64,000 nucleotides of DNA from Mesorhizobium sp. B2-8-5. Its GTDB lineage: Bacteria; Pseudomonadota; Alphaproteobacteria; Rhizobiales; Rhizobiaceae. Positions 27,002 through 35,043 of the stretch are shown here, in pieces; the first letter of the stretch is position 1, and each line of letters starts with the position of its first letter. The position numbers and the translations under genes were made by a program. Location: NCBI RefSeq assembly GCF_006440675.2, contig NZ_CP083951.1:5489501-5553500 (forward strand). The letters run 5' to 3'. The notes below the pieces were generated by a model. The model was not told the DNA's origin and did not search any database. It saw only the letters and a list, made by a program, of their open reading frames with translations.

Positions 27002-27301
27002 TAGTCCGGTGCCATGCAGGTTGAGGCGCGCCACGCCAAGGCGCTTGCCGACGGCGGCCGTCTCCTTAGCTGTCTTCAGGAGTTCTTCCGCGCCTTCATC
27101 GTCGGCGAGCCGGCCGCGCAGATAGCCGTTCATGATCGAGAAGGTGGCGCCGGATTTTTCGAGCATTGCAAGGTCATGGTCCGGCCAATTCCAGAGGCCG
27201 ACCTGGAAACCCAGTTCGGTCAGGCGCTTGACGCGGAATTCCATCGGCCGGTCGCGCCACAGCATTTCGGCGCAGGCGGCTAGAACGAAGCTGTCGGACA
27301 T
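27002..27301 (-). pseudogene. Hydroxypyruvate isomerase-like gene, 5' part (cut by IS)
   Basis: 100 codons from ATG 27301, one base after the ferredoxin stop codon. The sequence is the N-terminal part of the TIM barrel: VLAACAEMLWRDRPMEFR, LGFQVGLWNWPDHDLAML, SGATFSIMNGYLRGRLAD, and RLGVARLNLHGTGL, ending at the CTA codon that contains the duplicated TA. Beyond it the frame runs into IS sequence. A truncated product of this part could not complete the barrel, so function is almost certainly lost unless the IS excises precisely. Confidence 0.85.
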
Positions 27302-27302
27302 G

Positions 27303-27611
27303 TCAGATCTCGATATGCACGCGGCCGTTCTCGACCCTGGTCTTGTATGTCCTGAGGTTCTCGCAGGCCGGTGGCGTCTCGACTTCGCCGGTGGTGAAGT
27401 CGAAAACGGACGCGTGCTTGGGACACTCCACCGTATTGCCCATGACAAGACCGTCGGCAAGGTGGATCGCCTCGTGTGTGCACAATCCGTCCGTACAGTA
27501 GTATTCGTCCGCGTCGTTACGGAAGATCGCGAAGGTGCGGCCGCCATTCTCGAAACGCTTGGCTTCCTCGGCTTCGATTTCGTCAGCGGCACAAGCGTCG
27601 ACCCAGGGCAT
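27303..27611 (-). CDS. Rieske-type [2Fe-2S] ferredoxin (MocE-like)
   Basis: 102 residues. The Rieske cluster ligands are complete: C-x-H in LCTHEAIHLADG and C-x2-H in VECPKHASVFD, 16 residues apart. Lengths and loops match small soluble Rieske ferredoxins that feed oxygenases, such as the MocE ferredoxin of rhizopine catabolism. Its likely partner is the membrane hydroxylase at the start of the operon. GAGGAGACGTAT precedes ATG 27611. No ferredoxin reductase gene is in the operon. Confidence 0.88.
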   Translation of the reverse strand: MPWVDACAADEIEAEEAKRFENGGRTFAIFRNDADEYYCTDGLCTHEAIHLADGLVMGNTVECPKHASVFDFTTGEVETPPACENLRTYKTRVENGRVHIEI

Positions 27612-27621
27612 ATACGTCTCC

Positions 27622-28581
27622 TCAGATATCTTGCGGTTTGAAGTCTGCGGGAGCCGACGGCATCACGCCCTGGAGCAGCGCGACCGACTTTTCGAGCCCC
27701 TCCAGCGAATTCAGAAGCACGTCCTCGTGCTCGATGGAGAGCCAGCCATCATAGCCGGCCATCTTCAGCCGATAGCAGAACCGCCGCCACCACTCCTCGC
27801 CATGACCGAAGCCGAGCGTGATGTAGCTCCAGGAGCGGGCCGGGATGTCCATCAGGCTGCCATTCTCGAGCAGCGAGGTCGTTGCCTGAACGGGCCGGTT
27901 CAGCATCGTATCCTTGGCATGCACGTGATAGATGGCCGCGCCCAACGCTTCGGCGGCCGCGAGCGGATCGGCGCCCATCCAGAACAGGTGCGAGGGGTCG
28001 AGATTGGCGCCCACGACCGGCCCGACCGCTTGTCGCAGTTTCAACAGCGAGGGCACGTTGTAGACGCATTGATTGCCATGCAGCTCGAGCGCGATGCGCT
28101 CGACCCCGTTTGCCTTTGCCAGCGCAGCGATCTCGGTCCAGAACGGGATCAGCTTTTCTTCCCATTGATATTTGAGGATGGTCTGCGTTTCCGGCGGCCA
28201 GGACGAGACAACCCAGTTCGGCATGCTGTCGCCGGCACTACCAGCCGGCAGACCGCTCATGGTGCAGACCGTGCGGATGCCCATCTCGCCGGCGACGCGG
28301 ATGGTATCTCTCAGCCCCTCGCCCTGGGCCCGATCGGTCGGATGCAACGGATTGCCATTCGCATTCAGGCTGATGATCTCCAGCCCGCGTTCCTCGAACG
28401 CTCCCATAAAGCGTCTCTGTGCTTCCCTGTTGCCCAGCATCGACGCGAGACGGAAATGGGGGGCGGTCGACCAGCCGCACGTGTTCACCTCGATGCCGGA
28501 TACGCCCATGCGCTGGGCATGATTAAGCACCGCCTCGAACGGCAGGTAGCCGAGACTGTCTGAAACGAAACCGAGCTTCAC
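27622..28581 (-). CDS. TIM-barrel sugar isomerase/epimerase (MocC/IolE-like)
   Basis: 319 residues from GTG 28581, which overlaps the upstream dehydrogenase stop (GTGA). It is a xylose-isomerase-like TIM barrel: VKLGFVSDSLGYLPFEA at the start, GLEIISLNANGNPLHP, IALELHGNQCVYN, VVGANLDPSHLFWMGAD, AAIYHVHAKDTML and GWLSIEHEDVL carry the metal-ligand Glu/Asp/His/Glu positions. It probably isomerises or dehydrates a keto-cyclitol or keto sugar made by the neighbouring dehydrogenase, like MocC or IolE. The exact reaction is inferred from context. Confidence 0.8.
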   Translation of the reverse strand: MKLGFVSDSLGYLPFEAVLNHAQRMGVSGIEVNTCGWSTAPHFRLASMLGNREAQRRFMGAFEERGLEIISLNANGNPLHPTDRAQGEGLRDTIRVAGEMGIRTVCTMSGLPAGSAGDSMPNWVVSSWPPETQTILKYQWEEKLIPFWTEIAALAKANGVERIALELHGNQCVYNVPSLLKLRQAVGPVVGANLDPSHLFWMGADPLAAAEALGAAIYHVHAKDTMLNRPVQATTSLLENGSLMDIPARSWSYITLGFGHGEEWWRRFCYRLKMAGYDGWLSIEHEDVLLNSLEGLEKSVALLQGVMPSAPADFKPQDI

Positions 28582-29582
28582 GCGTAGAACTCCGGCTTTG
28601 CAATCATCTGGACAGGCGTTCGACGGCCTTCCTTCAGCGCCTTCACGCCAGCCTCGGCAACGACGGCGGCGCAATAGCCGTCCCAGCAATCCGACGCTGT
28701 CACAGGGAAATCGCCAGTCACGACGAAGCGCAGGAAGTCTCGGTTCTGGCGGCGGTAGGCATCGTAGTAACGGGTCCGCCAGTCGGCGTCGTAGCTGGTG
28801 CTTTGGGTAAGCGCGGACTCAGTGCGGGTATAGGCAACATGGTTGGTCGCAACAGTGCCCCGTTCGCCGACCAGTTCGGCACGCACGTCATAGCCATAGG
28901 CGGCGTTGTTGTTGATCTCGATGTTGACCAGCTGGCCATCCACGGTTTCCAACACCATGACGACGGGGGCGACACGCGCGTCCGAGCGTCTCGGCTGGAA
29001 TGCGGAGATGGCGGTGTATTCAGTGCCGAGCACATAACGCACGACGTCGAATTCGTGCGGGGCGGAATTGGTGATGGCCATCGCGCCGGTGAAATCGGCG
29101 GCCGGCGTTTCGACGTTGCGGTGGAAATTGTGCACCATCAACGCCCGGCCGAGACGGCCGTCTTCCAGCGCCCGCTTCATCTCCTGGTAGGAGCGGTCGT
29201 ACCGGCGCATGAAGCCGAGCTGGACGAATTTCGCCCCGGCTTTCTGTTCGGCTGCCATCACCGCAATGCAGTCAGCCGGGGCTTGTGACAGGGGCTTTTC
29301 GCACAGTACCCGCTTGCCGGCGCCAATGCAGGCCATCGACAGCGGCGCGTGCGTGAAATCGGGGCTGGCGATGATAACGGCGTCCACATCCTGCCGCGCG
29401 ATGGCGCCCTCGGGATCGGTGGCAACGTCGTTGGCGCCGCATGCATCAGCGACGAAACGAGCGCGCTGCTCATCCATGTCGCAAACCAATTGGAGGGTTG
29501 CGCCGGGCAGTTCCTCGGCGACTATCCTGGCATGATCCGCGCCCATGAGGCCGGCGCCGATCACTGCAATGCGAATTGTCAT
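28578..29582 (-). CDS. Gfo/Idh/MocA family oxidoreductase
   Basis: 334 residues. The N-terminal Rossmann domain has AVIGAGLMGADHARI, the family EKP motif is in VLCEKPLSQAP, and the C-terminal domain has ITNSAPHEFDVVRYVLG with the catalytic-region His. The family oxidises inositols and sugars with NAD. Within this operon it most likely oxidises the imported (and possibly hydroxylated or demethylated) cyclitol to a ketone, as MocA or IolG would. Same transcript as the importer, 89 bp after the ATPase gene. Confidence 0.87.
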   Translation of the reverse strand: MTIRIAVIGAGLMGADHARIVAEELPGATLQLVCDMDEQRARFVADACGANDVATDPEGAIARQDVDAVIIASPDFTHAPLSMACIGAGKRVLCEKPLSQAPADCIAVMAAEQKAGAKFVQLGFMRRYDRSYQEMKRALEDGRLGRALMVHNFHRNVETPAADFTGAMAITNSAPHEFDVVRYVLGTEYTAISAFQPRRSDARVAPVVMVLETVDGQLVNIEINNNAAYGYDVRAELVGERGTVATNHVAYTRTESALTQSTSYDADWRTRYYDAYRRQNRDFLRFVVTGDFPVTASDCWDGYCAAVVAEAGVKALKEGRRTPVQMIAKPEFYA

Positions 29583-29671
29583 TTCTGTCCTGTTTTTGCT
29601 TTCGGGTTTACGGGATCGCGGTGAGCGGCGAGATGAAGCCGCGCCGGACTGGATAACCTCCCAAGGAAAGT

Positions 29672-30505
29672 CTAGTGAGCGGCTGGGATCAGGGACGGCG
29701 GATGGCCCGCATGGGTTTCCATGTAGCCTTCGACCTGGGCTTCGAGGTCGGCCATGGTCTCGCCGCCGGCCATCAGATCCGTAATCTCCTCGCGTGACTT
29801 TTCGCCCTTGCGGAAATCGGCGGCGATGGCGCCGCGGATCAGTACCGCGAAATGGTCGCCGACGGTCATGGCGTGCATGACCTGGTGGGTGATGAAGACC
29901 ACCGCCAGGCCACGCTTCTTGGCCTCGTTGACGATACGCAGCACATGCGAGGCCTGCTTGACGCCGAGTGCCGCGGTCGGCTCATCCAGGATCAGCACGC
30001 GCGCTCCAAAATGCACGGCGCGGGCAATGGCGAGCGACTGGCGCTCGCCGCCCGACAGGCCGCCCACCAGGCGGTCGCCGTCGTCGATACGGGTGATGCC
30101 AAAATCCCGGACCGCTTTCACCGCTATCTCGTTGGCGCGCTTGCGGTCGTAGATCCTGAACGGCCCCCAACCTTTGGTCGGCTCGACGCCGACGAAGAAA
30201 GACCGCCCGATGCTCATCAGCGGAAACGTGCCGCCGAACTGATGCACGGTGGCAATTCCGCGCCCCTGCGCATCGCTTGGTCCGGTGAACGTAACGGACT
30301 GACCATCCATCAATATCTGGCCGCTGGTTGGCTTGTGGACCCCGGCCAGGGTCTTGATGAGCGTGGACTTGCCGGCGCCGTTGTCACCGAGCAGGCAGAG
30401 CACTTCGCCGGCGCGCACCCTGAGCGAAATATCGTGCAAGACGTCGATCGGTCCAAAGGATTTGTTGACGTTTCTCAGTTCGAGAATGGCAGGTTTGTCG
30501 TTCAT
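29672..30505 (-). CDS. Sugar ABC transporter ATP-binding protein (single domain)
   Basis: 277 residues with one ABC domain: Walker A GDNGAGKST, Q-loop VHQF, signature LSGGERQSLAIARA, Walker B ILDEPTAALG and H-loop FITHQ. It lacks the second, degenerate ABC half of RbsA-type proteins, so it resembles the short FrcA type of rhizobia and would act as a homodimer. It energises uptake by the two permeases encoded upstream. Confidence 0.93.
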   Translation of the reverse strand: MNDKPAILELRNVNKSFGPIDVLHDISLRVRAGEVLCLLGDNGAGKSTLIKTLAGVHKPTSGQILMDGQSVTFTGPSDAQGRGIATVHQFGGTFPLMSIGRSFFVGVEPTKGWGPFRIYDRKRANEIAVKAVRDFGITRIDDGDRLVGGLSGGERQSLAIARAVHFGARVLILDEPTAALGVKQASHVLRIVNEAKKRGLAVVFITHQVMHAMTVGDHFAVLIRGAIAADFRKGEKSREEITDLMAGGETMADLEAQVEGYMETHAGHPPSLIPAAH

Positions 30506-30583
30506 GGCGTCATCTCTTCATCTGCAATTCGACTGCGCCGGGGTGGCATTCACCGAAGCGGGAAGTGATCTCAAACTCATCTC

Positions 30584-31606
30584 TCATGGGTTGGCTGGCT
30601 CCCGCGGCAGGCTTCGCTTGCGCCGCGGTCTGAAGTACAGCGCCAGGTCGCGGAATGACTGGTTCATCAGCACGGCCAGCAGGAGCATCACGCCGATGAT
30701 CAGGTTCGACCAGTTTCGGTCGATCTGGGTGAAGTAGATGCCCTGGCTGACGATGGCGAAGGTGACGGTTCCCACGAAGATACCAACGACCGACCCGAAA
30801 CCGCCGGTCAGCAGCACACCGCCCACCACCACGGACACGATCGCGTTGAAGATGAAGCTCATGCCGCCGGAGACCTGGGCGGAGTTGAACAGGATCGCCT
30901 GGCAGATGCCAACGAATGTGGCGCTGACCGCGGACAACACAAACAGCGCAATGGTCATCCGGTTCGTCGGAATGCCGGCATTGCGGGCGCTGACCTTGTC
31001 GCCGCCCATTGCAAAAAGCCAATTGCCATAGCGGGTCTTGTGCAGAACGAAACCCATGATGGCGGCGAAGGCGACCCACCAGACGATGATGACCTGGTGA
31101 CTGCCGCCGATCAGCTGGCCGAACAGGAATTTGGCCCAGTCCGGCGCAGTGAGGGCAACGCTGGCGTTGCCGGTCAGAAGCACAGACCCGCTGAGCACTA
31201 CCCCTTGCATGGCGACCAGCGTGGCCAGGGTAATGATCAGCGAGGGCACGGAGGTTCGTATCGTCAGCAGGCCGTTGATCAGGCCAACCGCCACGCCGAC
31301 CGCCAGTGCGCCGGCGATCCCTACGGCTATGGGCAGTCCGTAGTAGCCGGTCAGGACGGCCGTGGTCATCGAACCGGCGGGGATCAAGGCGCCGATGGAA
31401 ATGTCGAGTTCGCCCGCGATCATCAGCAGGCCGACGGGAATGGCGACGATGCCGAGATTGGCCGCGAAATTGACCCAACTCGCCGCGCCAACCAGCGTGC
31501 CCAGATTGGCGCCGCCGAACAGAACGAAGAACAGCACCACGCCAATGAGGCTGAGGACCGATCCGGCTTCGGGACGGCGCAGTGATGATTTGATTGCGTC
31601 CATCAT
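30584..31606 (-). CDS. Sugar ABC transporter permease 2 (RbsC/FrcC family)
   Basis: 340 residues with about nine membrane segments and the family signature IAGELDISIGALIPAGSM near residue 65, followed later by VVVGGVLLTGGFGSVVGIFVG. AGGGAGGACAGTC precedes ATG 31606, which overlaps the stop of permease 1 by four bases (ATGA). It is clearly paralogous to permease 1 along the whole length, so the pair probably arose by duplication and forms a heterodimer. Confidence 0.92.
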   Translation of the reverse strand: MMDAIKSSLRRPEAGSVLSLIGVVLFFVLFGGANLGTLVGAASWVNFAANLGIVAIPVGLLMIAGELDISIGALIPAGSMTTAVLTGYYGLPIAVGIAGALAVGVAVGLINGLLTIRTSVPSLIITLATLVAMQGVVLSGSVLLTGNASVALTAPDWAKFLFGQLIGGSHQVIIVWWVAFAAIMGFVLHKTRYGNWLFAMGGDKVSARNAGIPTNRMTIALFVLSAVSATFVGICQAILFNSAQVSGGMSFIFNAIVSVVVGGVLLTGGFGSVVGIFVGTVTFAIVSQGIYFTQIDRNWSNLIIGVMLLLAVLMNQSFRDLALYFRPRRKRSLPREPANP

Positions 31607-32655
31607 GACTGTCCTCCCTTCTTCGACGAATAGCTGAGCGCCAACTGCCGGAACGTGTCGTTGGTCAACACCGCAATCAGGAGAAGCGCACCGATGATGA
31701 CGCTGCCGACATTGGGATCGAGACTGGTGAAATAGATGCCCTGGTTCACGATCGAGAAGGTGAGCGTGCCGAACACGATGCCGACGATCGAGCCGAAACC
31801 GCCCGTGAGCAAGACGCCGCCGATGACCACGCACATGATGGAATTGAAGATGAAGGACTGGCCGGCCAGAACCTGCGCGCTTTGGTAGACCATCACCTCG
31901 CTGACCCCGACGAACGCGGCGCTGAAGCCGGACAGCATGAACAGGCCGATGGTCAGGCGCTTGGTTGGGATGCCGACGTTGCGCGCACTCTCCTTGTCGC
32001 CGCCGAGCGCATAGATCCAATTGCCCATCGGCGAGATGTGCAACAGCCAGAACAGGCCAACCACGAACACGACCCACCACAGGATCGTGACCTGGAACAT
32101 GCCGCCGAGATAGTCACCCAAGATTTGCTTGGTAAGCGGGTCCGGCACGAGCGAGACGCCGGTGCTGCCGGCGATCTTGACGGTGAGGCCCAGCGTCAGA
32201 CCCATCGTGCCGAACATGGTGCCGATGGTGATGATAAGCGACGGGATGGTTGTCCTCGTCACAAACAGGCCGTTGACGAGGCCGACGGCGAGGCCGAGGC
32301 CAAGCGCTGCCGTTATGCCAAGCCAATCGGGCAGCCCGTAGTGACCCGAGACGATGGCAGCGGTGAGCGACGCCGCGGGGATCACCGCGCCGACCGAGAT
32401 GTCCAGTTCCCCGGCGATCATCAGCAACCCTATCGGCAGCGCAATGATCCCGATCTCGGAAGCGATGTTCAGCCAGCTTGCCGCACCGGCTGCCGACATG
32501 AAACTGCTGCCGCCGAATAGGCCGAAGAAAAGCAGGACTGCGACCATGCCAAGGAACGAGCCCGACTCCGGTCGACGTGCCAACCGGCCGAGCGCCAGTC
32601 CGGACTGCGAGCGTTCGAGCGCAGGCGTTGATGTGGATGCGACGGGATGTGCCAT
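31603..32655 (-). CDS. Sugar ABC transporter permease 1 (RbsC/FrcC family)
   Basis: 350 residues, with about nine membrane segments and the motif IAGELDISVGAVIPAASL near residue 80. VVIGGVLLTGGFGSIVGIVFG lies near residue 270. It forms the membrane channel with permease 2. It is preceded by a strong hairpin and then the binding-protein gene, the usual order for these importers. Confidence 0.92.
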   Translation of the reverse strand: MAHPVASTSTPALERSQSGLALGRLARRPESGSFLGMVAVLLFFGLFGGSSFMSAAGAASWLNIASEIGIIALPIGLLMIAGELDISVGAVIPAASLTAAIVSGHYGLPDWLGITAALGLGLAVGLVNGLFVTRTTIPSLIITIGTMFGTMGLTLGLTVKIAGSTGVSLVPDPLTKQILGDYLGGMFQVTILWWVVFVVGLFWLLHISPMGNWIYALGGDKESARNVGIPTKRLTIGLFMLSGFSAAFVGVSEVMVYQSAQVLAGQSFIFNSIMCVVIGGVLLTGGFGSIVGIVFGTLTFSIVNQGIYFTSLDPNVGSVIIGALLLIAVLTNDTFRQLALSYSSKKGGQS

Positions 32656-32707
32656 TAGGGTAATCCGCGAGCACGCGGCTGGCCGTAATGTGCCGCCGCA
32701 GAGAAAG

Positions 32708-32743
32708 GGAAAAGGGCCGCCCGCCGCAAAACGCGGGCGGCCC
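32708..32743 (-). terminator. Strong hairpin between binding-protein and permease genes
   Basis: An 11-bp perfect stem, GGGCCGCCCGC/GCGGGCGGCCC, with an 8-base loop, followed on the minus strand by TTTTCCC. It lies 12 bp after the binding-protein stop. It probably works as a partial terminator or as an RNA-stabilising hairpin, so that more binding protein than permease is made. Confidence 0.65.
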
Positions 32744-32754
32744 AGGCGGGAGGA

Positions 32755-33720
32755 TTATCGTGTCCCTGCTTTCACGCCAGCGATGGTGGCGTCGACGTTC
32801 GTCTTGTCGATGATGCCTGGTCCCGTAAGGATCTCGCGGGTGGGCACCGACAGGCCGTAATTGACGTGACCATTGAGGATCGCCACGGCGAGATATCCCT
32901 GCAGGTAACCCTGCTGGTCGATGGCGCAGTCCTGCTGGCCACCCTTGATGTTGTTCAGGATCGTCTCGTCAAAATTCATGCCGCACAGGTGCACCTTTCC
33001 GACCTTCCCGGCCTGGGTGATGCCGTTCATGGCCGAGTTGGCGTCGACGTTGCCGATCGTAAAGACAGCGTTCACGTCCTGGTGCTGCAACAGATAGGCC
33101 TTCACCGCCTGGGCTACGGCGGTTGCCGAGCCGAAGGATGTGGCGGGCAATGGCAGCACGTCGGCTTCACCACCACCGTTCTTCATACCCTCCTTGAAGC
33201 CACCGCAAAACGCCTCGATGTTGGCGGCGCCCGGCAGCGTGTTGATGCAGACGCCCTTCTTGTTGCCGGCCTTGGTAAGGTACTCGCCGGCCGCGACGCC
33301 GCCCTTGTAATCATCGGAGCCGACATAGTTCATGGCGCCGAGACGATCGGCTGCTTTCAACCCGCCGGCATTGTAGATAAGCAGCGGAATGCCAGCGTCC
33401 CTTACCGCCTTGAACGCAGGATCCATCGCTTCCGGCACCCAGTCCGGGCCGACGATGGCATCGGCCTTCTGGTCGATGGCCTGACGGATCAGCTCTGCGG
33501 CGTCCACACCCAGATTGTCGTAGTTCTGCGGCCCGAGCCAGGTGACCTTGCCGCCTTGAGCCTCGACGACCTTGCCGGCGTCTTCGGCACCGCGCTTGAC
33601 GATCGACCAGAACGGATCGTCCGGCTTACCGCCGACGACGAAGATGTTTGCGGCGAGCGTCGCGCCGGTGCTGAACCCGATCAGCACCGCCGTCGAGACG
33701 AGTGTCTTGAAAAGCTTCAT
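32755..33720 (-). CDS. Periplasmic sugar-binding protein (MocB/RbsB-like)
   Basis: 321 residues with a signal peptide (about 1-23, ending ATLA) and the Peripla_BP_4 fold: IFVVGGKPDDPFWSIVKRGAED at the start, IPLLIYNAGG near the middle, and VNAVFTIGNVDANSAM. It captures the substrate of the importer. The family binds ribose, xylose, inositols and rhizopine; the ligand here cannot be read from sequence but an inositol-like compound fits the operon. Confidence 0.92.
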   Translation of the reverse strand: MKLFKTLVSTAVLIGFSTGATLAANIFVVGGKPDDPFWSIVKRGAEDAGKVVEAQGGKVTWLGPQNYDNLGVDAAELIRQAIDQKADAIVGPDWVPEAMDPAFKAVRDAGIPLLIYNAGGLKAADRLGAMNYVGSDDYKGGVAAGEYLTKAGNKKGVCINTLPGAANIEAFCGGFKEGMKNGGGEADVLPLPATSFGSATAVAQAVKAYLLQHQDVNAVFTIGNVDANSAMNGITQAGKVGKVHLCGMNFDETILNNIKGGQQDCAIDQQGYLQGYLAVAILNGHVNYGLSVPTREILTGPGIIDKTNVDATIAGVKAGTR

Positions 33721-33815
33721 GGTATTCCTCCCAGATTACCCCATAGGGTTTCAACAAAAGTCTTCCTGTTCCGGGCCCACTCCTCACGGACCCAGCCGAA
33801 ACGGCGCCTGGTTCG

Positions 33816-34862
33816 TTATTCCGCAGGCATTCCGGATGCCGGATCGCCGCGGCCTTCCTGCCGGCTCCGCACCTTTTCCTTTTTCTTGCGGAAGCGGGCC
33901 TTCATGACCTCGTCGGCTTCCTTGCTGCCGTCGTGCCAGGTGCCGAACAGCTTATCGAGTGGCACCAGCCCGTCGCCGCCGTAATTCACCTCGAAGTACT
34001 TGTGGTGCAGGTAGTGCACGTAGGAGTGGCTATCGAGATTGACCTTGTCGGTGATCTCGAAGGTCTCGAAGCCGAGATGGCCGTTGACGGCGCCGAAACC
34101 GGCTCCATGCAGCGTGAAATAAGCGCAGACCGGGTTGGACGGGATCAACAGGTGCAGCCAGGCTTCGGCATGATAGAGGAAGCCCTCGACCGGATGCATC
34201 GACAGCGACGACCACGGGCTCGGATTGATCGAATTGTGGTGGACCGAGTGCACCCATTTGTAGAGCGGCGGCCAATGGATCGCCCGGTGCAGGAAGAAGA
34301 AATAGACCTCATGCACCGCAGGCGCGATAAGCACCAGGAACGACAGGTATAGCCAGTTCGTCGTCCAGGGCAGCCAGACAGCCCAGCTGTTCGCGTAGAC
34401 CCACAGCATCACGATCTCGACCACTGTCCACAGCGGTATGGTGACGAAAAACGAGCGGGTGAAATTGTCGACGTTCTGGCTTTGAAACCAGAACACGTCG
34501 GACGGCGCGTCCGAGGGAAACTTTGGATTGTACTTGAAGCGGTTCTGTTGCTTGCGCCGGACGTAGTAGCGCAGCTCGAAGAAGCCGTAGAAAAGAAAAA
34601 TCCCGGCGGCGTTGAGGCCGTACAGCCAAAGGTAGTTGAGCAGCGAGAGGCTCGCGAGACTCTGCCAGCTCGGGATCAGCAGGTTGACCCAAATGAGCGA
34701 CGTGGCGAGGTGGAAGGTATTCCATGGCCAGAAGAATTCTGGAATCCAGGCTACCACCTTCTTCACATTGAACGGACGGTGCCAGATCGGCGCCGGCTCG
34801 GCACGGCGATGTGGTGCCCAGTTACCGCGCTTGTCGCGCGTTCCATACTGAAGATCATCCAT
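33816..34862 (-). CDS. Membrane di-iron hydroxylase, sterol desaturase/fatty acid hydroxylase superfamily (MocD-like role)
   Basis: 348 residues with several hydrophobic segments (about 45-65, 75-95, 138-160, 168-190). The three His boxes are complete: H192-x3-H196, H205-x2-HH209 and H283-x2-HH287. NYGGDGLVPLDKLFGTWHDG, the superfamily's closing motif, follows. Such enzymes use O2 and electrons from a ferredoxin or cytochrome to hydroxylate or O-demethylate. It is the first gene of the operon; the Rieske ferredoxin in the same operon is the likely donor. By analogy with MocD it could attack an O-methyl group of a cyclitol; orthology with MocD is not established. GGGAGG precedes ATG 34862. Confidence 0.82.
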   Translation of the reverse strand: MDDLQYGTRDKRGNWAPHRRAEPAPIWHRPFNVKKVVAWIPEFFWPWNTFHLATSLIWVNLLIPSWQSLASLSLLNYLWLYGLNAAGIFLFYGFFELRYYVRRKQQNRFKYNPKFPSDAPSDVFWFQSQNVDNFTRSFFVTIPLWTVVEIVMLWVYANSWAVWLPWTTNWLYLSFLVLIAPAVHEVYFFFLHRAIHWPPLYKWVHSVHHNSINPSPWSSLSMHPVEGFLYHAEAWLHLLIPSNPVCAYFTLHGAGFGAVNGHLGFETFEITDKVNLDSHSYVHYLHHKYFEVNYGGDGLVPLDKLFGTWHDGSKEADEVMKARFRKKKEKVRSRQEGRGDPASGMPAE

Positions 34863-34954
34863 CGTGAAAGCGCCTCCCTGCCCGGATCGGTCTGGGGTCT
34901 GTGGGCTCTCGACATCCGATCGAGGCCTCACTCGGCGCAATTCATATCGGAGGG

Positions 34955-34986
34955 TTGATATTCGGAGAAGGCAGAAATAATATCAA
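34955..34986 (-). promoter_or_regulatory. Probable promoter of the catabolic operon, symmetric
   Basis: Minus strand TTGATA (34986-34981), 17-nt spacer, GAATAT (34963-34958). The same bases form inverted arms TTGATATT/AATATCAA with a 16-nt spacer. It lies about 95 bp before ATG 34862 of the hydroxylase gene. Confidence 0.45.
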
Positions 34987-34995
34987 AATTGCATT

Positions 34996-35026
34996 TGTAT
35001 CATTTAGTTTCAATCATGATGATACA
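34996..35026. promoter_or_regulatory. Candidate operator for the LacI regulator
   Basis: Inverted arms TGTATCAT (34996-35003) and ATGATACA (35019-35026), 15 bp apart, with the small palindrome ATCATGAT (35013-35020) inside. It lies directly upstream of the regulator gene and beside the operon promoter, so one site could control both directions. The spacing is wider than in a simple LacI operator, which lowers confidence. Confidence 0.45.
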
Positions 35027-35043
35027 GAGAAGGGTGGGCGTTC

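Noticed and set aside
26195..27004. Plus-strand open frame of 259 codons across the IS
   Set aside because: Antisense to the transposase; no recognised domain.
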